64,000 nt of DNA. Source: VRUE01 sp033856195. GTDB lineage: Bacteria; Actinomycetota; Thermoleophilia; Solirubrobacterales; 70-9. The position numbers and the translations under genes are program-made. The stretch is taken from NCBI GenBank assembly GCA_033856195.1, contig JAWVFL010000038.1, positions 1-64,000 of the forward strand. Reading direction: 5' to 3'. The number at the start of each line of letters is the position of its first letter. The first letter of the stretch is position 1. A model generated the notes under the pieces. It did no database searches. It was given only the letters and a program-made list of their open reading frames with translations, and had not been told where the DNA came from. Positions 58,847 to 64,000 of this stretch are shown piece after piece.

Positions 58847-59601
58847 GCAAACCCGCCAAGGGCGAGATGACGATCGGCGAGCTGGCCGAGCGGACCGGGA
58901 TGACGGTGCGCAACATCCGCGCCCACCAGACCCGCGGGCTACTGCCGCCGCCGGTCGTGCACGGCCGCACCGGTTACTACAACGAGGACCACGTGGCGCG
59001 GATCGAGCTGACCCGCGAGATGCAGGCAGAGGGGCTCAACCTGGAGGCGATCAGGCGCATGATGGAAGGGGTCAACGGCGCCGCCGAGGAGGTCCATGAC
59101 CTCACCCGCACCCTACGTGCGCCCTTCGAAGAGGAGACGCCGGAGATCGTCGAGCTGACCGAGCTGGCGGAGCTCTGGACCAAGGAGGTCGAGGAAGGGC
59201 GCGGCCTCGAAATGCTCGAACGGGGCGAAAAGCTTGGCGTTATCCGCGCGCTTCCCGACGGCAAGGTCGAGGTGATCAGCCCACGCATGATCGCCGCCGG
59301 CGCCGCCCTGGCCGAGGTCGGCATGAGCCCAGACGCCGTCCTCGCCACCGCCGAGAAGCTGCGCCGCAAGGCCAATGACATCGCCCAGCTCTTCACCCAG
59401 CTCTTCCTCGAGCAGGTATGGGAGCCCTTCGACCGGGCTGGCCATCCCGAAGGCGACTGGCCCAAGGTGCGCGAAGCCCTCGACCGCACCCGCCCGCTGG
59501 CTGCCGACGTCCTCCAGGGCATCTTCCAGATCGCGATGGCCGAGGCCACCGACAAGGCGATGTCCCGCACCATCCGCAGCGTCGCGCGCAGCACCCGCTA
59601 G
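58843..59601 (+). CDS. MerR-family transcriptional regulator
   Basis: A 252-residue regulator. The N-terminal winged helix is MTIGELAERTGMTVRNIRAHQTRGLLPPP with RTGYYNEDHVARIELTREMQAEGLNLEAIRRMM. A long helical effector part (about 85-252) follows, larger than usual. The GxTVRNIRxHQxRGLLPPP pattern is typical of an actinobacterial MerR subgroup. No cysteine metal site is visible. It probably regulates the coupled SDR gene. Confidence 0.9.
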   Translation: MSKPAKGEMTIGELAERTGMTVRNIRAHQTRGLLPPPVVHGRTGYYNEDHVARIELTREMQAEGLNLEAIRRMMEGVNGAAEEVHDLTRTLRAPFEEETPEIVELTELAELWTKEVEEGRGLEMLERGEKLGVIRALPDGKVEVISPRMIAAGAALAEVGMSPDAVLATAEKLRRKANDIAQLFTQLFLEQVWEPFDRAGHPEGDWPKVREALDRTRPLAADVLQGIFQIAMAEATDKAMSRTIRSVARSTR

Positions 59602-59840
59602 AGAAACCCAGCGCTTTCCCGCCACCGCTCTCCCAATCGGAGAGCCAAATCCTATGGGAACGCGCGTGGCCTTGACATTTGCAAACGACTCTGTTCTCAT
59701 TCCCGCAGAGTTAATGTACGGAGTAGTTCAGTTCGCAAGGGATGCGGACGGAACTGAAACAGGGACATAACCGAGCCTCGAGGAAGCCGCAAAGGGAAGC
59801 GGCGGGCAGAGGGGCTCACGGGACAAGGAGAGAGATTCAG
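59602..59840. other. 239-bp gap upstream of the second collagen-like gene
   Basis: No gene is supported. A TTGACA hexamer (59672-59677) lacks a good -10 at normal spacing. GGAACTGAAACAGGGACA (about 59749-59766) partly recurs inside the downstream gene as CTGAGACAGGGACATGG (about 60214), and ACAAGGAGAGAG before the ATG is the ribosome site. Otherwise nothing is recognised. Confidence 0.4.
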
Positions 59841-60662
59841 ATGTTCTCGACGCTACGCACCCGCTTTGGGATCCCCGGAGTCATCTCGGTGATGGCCCTG
59901 GTCTTCGCAATGCTCGGCGGCGCTTATGCCGCCTCCAACTCTTCAGGCGGTGGCAAGGCCACCGCCTCGGCCAAAGCCAAGAAGGGGCCGCGGGGTCCCA
60001 AGGGTGCTACGGGCCCCACCGGTCCGCAGGGACCGATGGGGCCGCAGGGGCCGGCTGGGGCCAAGGGTGACGCTGGGGCGAATGGCTCCAACGGGCCGAC
60101 CGGGCCGACGGGTGCCGCAGGCGCCAAAGGTGCGACGGGAGCAGTGGGCGCGACAGGTGCAACTGGCGCAACCGGCTTCAGCGGCTTCACCGCGACGCTG
60201 CCATCGGGCAAAACTGAGACAGGGACATGGTCCATTGCAGAAAGGACGAGTGAAGGTACAGGTCCACCGCTCGCCTCTCTCTCCTTCCCGATCCCATTGA
60301 AAGAAGATGGGTCCGAAGGCTCCGCCTTTATCTTCACTCCACAGGAGCTCGAAAACGAAGAATTCGGAAAGCAAGAAGCCCATATTGAAAAAGGCTGCGT
60401 AGTTGGAACAGCCGGATGCAAAGACACCGGCTGTAGAGGCTCCGTTGCCGGACCGACCGCTCCAGCCGGGGTCCTTTGTGTTTACACACAGTTCGAACAA
60501 AGTAAAAATGTGACGGGAAGCATGGAAGCGCGGTCGGCCGATTTCGTATTTGGCGGTTACGGTGCTACCGGAACCCTTCTCACCGGTCTTGTGTTCAACC
60601 CCCCGGAAAATGGCGTCGCGTTCTTCGAAGCGCTGGGGACTTGGGCCGTAACCGCTCCGTAG
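59841..60662 (+). CDS. Secreted collagen-like protein
   Basis: A 273-residue exported protein: a signal sequence (about 10-31), a Lys/Ala linker, about 22 Gly-x-y triplets (about 49-114, GPRGPKGATGPTGPQG type), and a unique C-terminal domain (about 115-273). The latter has four to five cysteines (KGCVVGTAGCKDTGCRG, VLCVY) likely in disulfides. The MFSTLRTRFGIPGVISVMALVFAMLGGAYAA start is a common Thermoleophilia surface-protein leader. No BclA-like domain is present, unlike the 44225 protein. Confidence 0.82.
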   Translation: MFSTLRTRFGIPGVISVMALVFAMLGGAYAASNSSGGGKATASAKAKKGPRGPKGATGPTGPQGPMGPQGPAGAKGDAGANGSNGPTGPTGAAGAKGATGAVGATGATGATGFSGFTATLPSGKTETGTWSIAERTSEGTGPPLASLSFPIPLKEDGSEGSAFIFTPQELENEEFGKQEAHIEKGCVVGTAGCKDTGCRGSVAGPTAPAGVLCVYTQFEQSKNVTGSMEARSADFVFGGYGATGTLLTGLVFNPPENGVAFFEALGTWAVTAP

Positions 60663-60666
60663 TCGA

Positions 60667-61371
60667 TTGAACTCTGCTTCGCGTGCCCATGTCTATTCCG
60701 GCATTGGGCGCGCGAAGCACATCACGCACATTCTCGACCATGAGGATCACCGGATAGTGTCAAGTCGAAGGGTCCATCAAATCCACCGCATAGTCGCGGG
60801 TATGGGTACCGCGATCGGCTTGCTCTTCGCCAGCGGCGTGCTCTTCCAAAGGGCGCAGGTGACCCTCCCAAGTAGCGAGATCATCGCCAACGCCCACAAC
60901 AACACGATCTGCACCAGTATCCACTTCAAGCAGGGCGCCCATCCGGGGGAAAGGTGCCCGGCGGGCTCTGTCTACGGCAAAGCCACAGCGGAAACCCCGC
61001 TGATCTCCGAACCGCTTACGGGCCCGGTCTTCCTGCGCTCCTCCGAACACCAGCTGCCTGACGTAGTGGCCTCGCTTCACAACGGCGAGATCGACGTCGT
61101 CTTGGACGGACGGGTCGACTCGGCCAAAGGACGCCTCAGGAACACCTTCGAAGCCACCCCCGACGCCCCGGTCAAGCAAGTCGTGATCAGCCTCCTCGGC
61201 GGCAAGAAGGGCCTCTTTGAAAACTCCACCAACCTTTGCGCCAACACCCACAAGGCGATCGCCGCCTTCACCGGCCACAACGGCAAGCAGCGCGATTTCA
61301 ACCCGGTGGTCAATGCGACGGGGTGCAAGGGCAAAGCCCAAAAGCAACACAAACGAAAGCGCAGGGGATAG
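60667..61371 (+). pseudogene. Truncated 3' end of a large secreted-protein gene
   Basis: The frame (about 190 residues of clear similarity) matches the C-terminal part of large Solirubrobacterales secreted proteins: CPAGSVYGKATAETPLISEPLTGPVFLRSS, then LPDVVASLHNGEIDVVLDGRVDSAKGRLRNTFEATPDAPVKQ and NSTNLC. No matching N-terminal domain or clear signal peptide precedes it; the first 45 codons look non-coding. An ATG at about 60799 could start a short exported product. I judge it a remnant. Confidence 0.55.
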
Positions 61372-61373
61372 GG

Positions 61374-64000
61374 ATGAGAAGAAGCACTCATTGGGTCGCC
61401 ACGATCGTGACGGCGCTTGCCGTTGGGCTCCTTGCGCCGACATTGGCTTCGGCTGCCTATGAGCAGGTTGGGACCTTTGCGGGGACACCGGGGGTGGTGC
61501 GGGTTGAAGGAGGCAGCGAAGAATCAGCCAGGTGGCCCGAAGAAGTCCAGCTTGGTGGCGCCAGCGGGATGGCGGTGAACTACGCCGGCGCCGGCGGGGT
61601 GCCGGCGGGGACTGTCTACGCCGTTACCAACTACTCGTTTGAAACCAGGATCGCGCGCTTCAACCCCGACGGGAAATTCAGCGAGGCCTGGACTTTCTTC
61701 GAGCAACCAAGTTTTAAGGAACGCTGCGGGCCTGAAGGCGATCCAGCCCATCCGGTGTGTAGGAGTCGGCCGAGAGAAAGTGGAAAGCCGATTGACGTCG
61801 ACGTAGACCAGACGACCGGAAACGTCTACGTGCTCGACCAAGTCAATGCCGGGGAAAACAAGATCCACGTCTACAGCCCCGACGGCTCGAAACTGATCGC
61901 GCAGTTCGGCGTGCAGGCCGGGAACGAAGCCACGGCCACGAGCCCGGACAAGATCCACTCCTCCCGTCCAGGAGGTCTCGCGGTGGATGCCATGGGCAAC
62001 GCTTACGTCTTCGACCTCAACAGCTTCGATAATTTCTACCACCGGCTGATGGTCTTCAAGCCGCAGTCTCCCGGCGACTACGAACACTACGTCTACGCCG
62101 GGCAAAGCCACGACATCGGGGCGGGGTTCCTCGGGGAAACGCAGTACCCGATGAACCCCGTCACCGACGCCGCGGGCGACATATACGTGGCGGAAGAAGA
62201 ATACATCGCCAAGCTCGACCCCGAACAGCCTTCGTCCCTGGCCCTCTGCGAATTCAAATTCCCCAAAGGCGGCATCGAGGGGATGACCGTCAATCCGCAA
62301 AGCGAGGAAGTCTTCTTCTTCACCACCAACGACAGGAAAGTCCACCAGTTGAGGGCCTGCGACGCCGAAGGCGATTTCACCGAAGCCGGTACTTTTGCGT
62401 TGTCTCCGAAAAGGACCGAAGTCTTGGCTATGGCGGTCAACCCGGTGAGGCAGTTCGAGCCCTCGCGGACGGCGGGCGAGCTCTACGTGGCCTCGACTGA
62501 CGGTGAAGGGGGGGCGACCAAAGGAACGCCCCCCAACCGCGAAAAGGAAAGCGCCCTCGGCTACATCTTCGCGCCGCCGAAGGAACTCGCGCCCGAAGTC
62601 CTCTCGGAGTCGGTCTCGGCGATCACCTCCTCCTCGGCGCGCCTGGAAGGGACGGTCAACCCGAAGGGATCGGCGACCCACTACGTCTTCCAGTACCTCT
62701 CAGATGCCGCCTATCAGGCAAACGAACCGACAGGCCGCTTTGCCGGCGCTGCGGAAATACCCCTGGGCGGCGGGCTGCTCGAAGGCTCGCTGCCCCTTCC
62801 GGTAAGCGACGCGATCTCAGGTCTATCGCCTGACACTGAATACCGCTACCGGGTGTTGGCCACCAGCCATTGCTCGAGCGAAGACGAAAGCAAACTCTGC
62901 CCAGGCTCGGGTCCCGCCAAGGCCTTTCGCACCTACCCGCTGCAGTCCCCAGGCCTCTCTGACGGCCGAGCCTTCGAGCTGGTCTCCCCGGCGCTCAAGC
63001 ACGGCGGCCAGGTGATGCCGAGCGAGCCGGGCATCAGCAGTTGCACCCCGGTCGAATGCAAGCCCGGCCTCGCCTACAACCACGCTTTTCCCCGGCAGAG
63101 TTCCACGGATGGCAACTCGGTCGCCTATGAGGGCACGCCCTTCGCCTTCGACGAAGGGGCGAAAGTCGAAAACGAGTACATCTCCCGCCGCGGCCCCTCG
63201 GGCTGGCAAACGACCAACCTCACCCCGAAGGCGCTCTTCAGCAAAACCGGCGGCCATGGCTACCAGGCCTTTAATCCCGACCTCAGCGATGGCATCTTCG
63301 GCCAGATCTCACCCTCGCTCAGCCCTGAAGCGCCGAGCGAATACTCAAACCTCTACCGCCAGCCCACCGGCGACCCGCTGGCCCTGAGCCCGCTCTTGAA
63401 TGAAGCCAACGCGACGCTCAACTGCCCCTCGGGGACCAGTGAAGGGAGCCTTCACATCACCTATGCCGGCGCCTCGGCTGACCTCTCGCGCCTTTACTTC
63501 CAAGCCAACGACGCGCTGACCCCAGAAGCGACGGGCGGTTGCGGGGAAACAAACCTCTACGAATGGGCAGAAGGCCAGCTGCACCTGCTCAACTTCGCCC
63601 CTGGAGGCACCGAAACGCTCCCCGGCTCGCGCTTCGGCTCCTCGCTCAGCGCCACCAACGCGATCTCCCGCGACGGCTCGCGGGCCTTCTGGAGCTCGAA
63701 AGCGGGCCAGCTGTATGTGCGGATCGACGGCAGCGAAACCCTCGAAGTCAAAGACCCCGGCAAGTTCCTCGTCGCCGCAGCGGACGGCTCCAGGGTGCTG
63801 CTCGACGACGGCTGCCTCTATGACCTGGCAAAAGAAGCCTGCGAAGACCTGACCCAGGGCAAAGGTGGCTTTGAGGGGATCTCCGGCCAAAGCGAAGACC
63901 TCTCCCACGTCTACTTCGTCGATAGCGCCGTGCTCAGCGGCGAAGAAGAAAACGGCGAGGGCGCCAAAGCCCTAGCTGGCAAAGACAACCTGTACGCCTG
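61374..64000 (+). CDS. Large secreted NHL-repeat/fibronectin-like protein (3' end outside window)
   Basis: At least 875 codons. A signal peptide (about 1-28) is followed by an NHL-type propeller (about 30-360) with repeats such as GTVYAVTNYSFETRIARFNPDGKFSEAW and the GNVYVLDQVNAGENKIHVYSPDG type. Next come a fibronectin-III-like domain (about 405-520: LAPEVLSESVSAITSSSARLEGTVNPKGS) and a second propeller-like region from about 540. GGGGATAGGG precedes the ATG. Its unseen C-terminus may resemble the upstream fragment. Likely a cell-surface or extracellular protein. Confidence 0.85.
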   Translation, partial: MRRSTHWVATIVTALAVGLLAPTLASAAYEQVGTFAGTPGVVRVEGGSEESARWPEEVQLGGASGMAVNYAGAGGVPAGTVYAVTNYSFETRIARFNPDGKFSEAWTFFEQPSFKERCGPEGDPAHPVCRSRPRESGKPIDVDVDQTTGNVYVLDQVNAGENKIHVYSPDGSKLIAQFGVQAGNEATATSPDKIHSSRPGGLAVDAMGNAYVFDLNSFDNFYHRLMVFKPQSPGDYEHYVYAGQSHDIGAGFLGETQYPMNPVTDAAGDIYVAEEEYIAKLDPEQPSSLALCEFKFPKGGIEGMTVNPQSEEVFFFTTNDRKVHQLRACDAEGDFTEAGTFALSPKRTEVLAMAVNPVRQFEPSRTAGELYVASTDGEGGATKGTPPNREKESALGYIFAPPKELAPEVLSESVSAITSSSARLEGTVNPKGSATHYVFQYLSDAAYQANEPTGRFAGAAEIPLGGGLLEGSLPLPVSDAISGLSPDTEYRYRVLATSHCSSEDESKLCPGSGPAKAFRTYPLQSPGLSDGRAFELVSPALKHGGQVMPSEPGISSCTPVECKPGLAYNHAFPRQSSTDGNSVAYEGTPFAFDEGAKVENEYISRRGPSGWQTTNLTPKALFSKTGGHGYQAFNPDLSDGIFGQISPSLSPEAPSEYSNLYRQPTGDPLALSPLLNEANATLNCPSGTSEGSLHITYAGASADLSRLYFQANDALTPEATGGCGETNLYEWAEGQLHLLNFAPGGTETLPGSRFGSSLSATNAISRDGSRAFWSSKAGQLYVRIDGSETLEVKDPGKFLVAAADGSRVLLDDGCLYDLAKEACEDLTQGKGGFEGISGQSEDLSHVYFVDSAVLSGEEENGEGAKALAGKDNLYA

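Noticed and set aside
59770..59840. Second GEMM riboswitch ahead of the collagen-like gene at 59841
   Set aside because: GCCGCAAAGGGAAGCGGC resembles part of the motif but the GCAAAGCC core and closing stems are missing.

Overview
The window is a high-G+C, mostly syntenic bacterial chromosome segment, most likely from the actinobacterial class Thermoleophilia (Solirubrobacterales-like). This rests on inference from gene content: an F420-type oxidoreductase, a class II B12-dependent ribonucleotide reductase, an archaeal-looking topoisomerase I, FolE2/MptA, AbiEi/DUF559 proteins, secreted NHL-repeat and collagen-like proteins, and frequent GTG/TTG starts. No rRNA is present to confirm it.

Layout. 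1-4485 (minus): the nuoA-B-C-D-E-F start of respiratory complex I, with every junction overlapping; nuoF runs off the left edge. 4603-9438: small membrane proteins, a KTSC protein, VOC and flavin-reductase enzymes, a lipoprotein cytochrome c, serS and a LuxR-type response regulator, then msrB. 9452-12627: a highly structured 132-bp element, a thioesterase, an MFS transporter, a HAD phosphatase and a nested inverted repeat. 12604-19300: a MacB-like ABC exporter, a CsoR/DUF4396 metal-response operon with a clear operator, an HSL-family esterase and a P450. 19372-22758: a 30-bp palindrome, YidD, a DUF4177-like protein and NrdJ. 22876-36254: housekeeping and membrane genes (HlyIII, FMN reductase, YceI/MarR, siroheme synthesis, an epimerase, topA-tmk-holB, a glycosyltransferase pair, a two-component system, SprT-like and LtrA).

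36326-46557 is the accessory stretch. A nucleotidyltransferase pair is followed by a 42-bp copy of the 3' part of tRNA-Thr; the intact tRNA-Thr lies about 8.9 kb away in the same orientation. This is the footprint of integration into a tRNA 3' end. Between the copies lie an HD-GYP c-di-GMP phosphodiesterase, a STAS protein, a LuxR regulator flanked by two matched GGGGGAT box pairs, an ATP-grasp/PHP pair, and a four-gene cell-surface operon. That operon encodes a DUF3494 adhesin, an L,D-transpeptidase, a collagen-like protein and a DUF4333 lipoprotein, and is preceded by what looks like a c-di-GMP-I (GEMM) riboswitch. I infer that the island couples c-di-GMP turnover to surface adhesion; no integrase is visible in it.

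46573-64000: a ThiF/E1 enzyme with a PqqD-like N-terminus, two paralogous winged-helix regulators around a uracil-DNA glycosylase, a ferritin-like lipoprotein, an MMPL exporter, pgsA, an AbiEi/DUF559 protein, folE2, the primary sigma factor, an F420-type enzyme, tRNA-Tyr, SDR and MerR genes, a second collagen-like protein, a truncated secreted-protein fragment, and a large secreted NHL-repeat protein running off the right edge. Intergenic regions carry at least two families of palindromic repeats, mostly at convergent gene ends.
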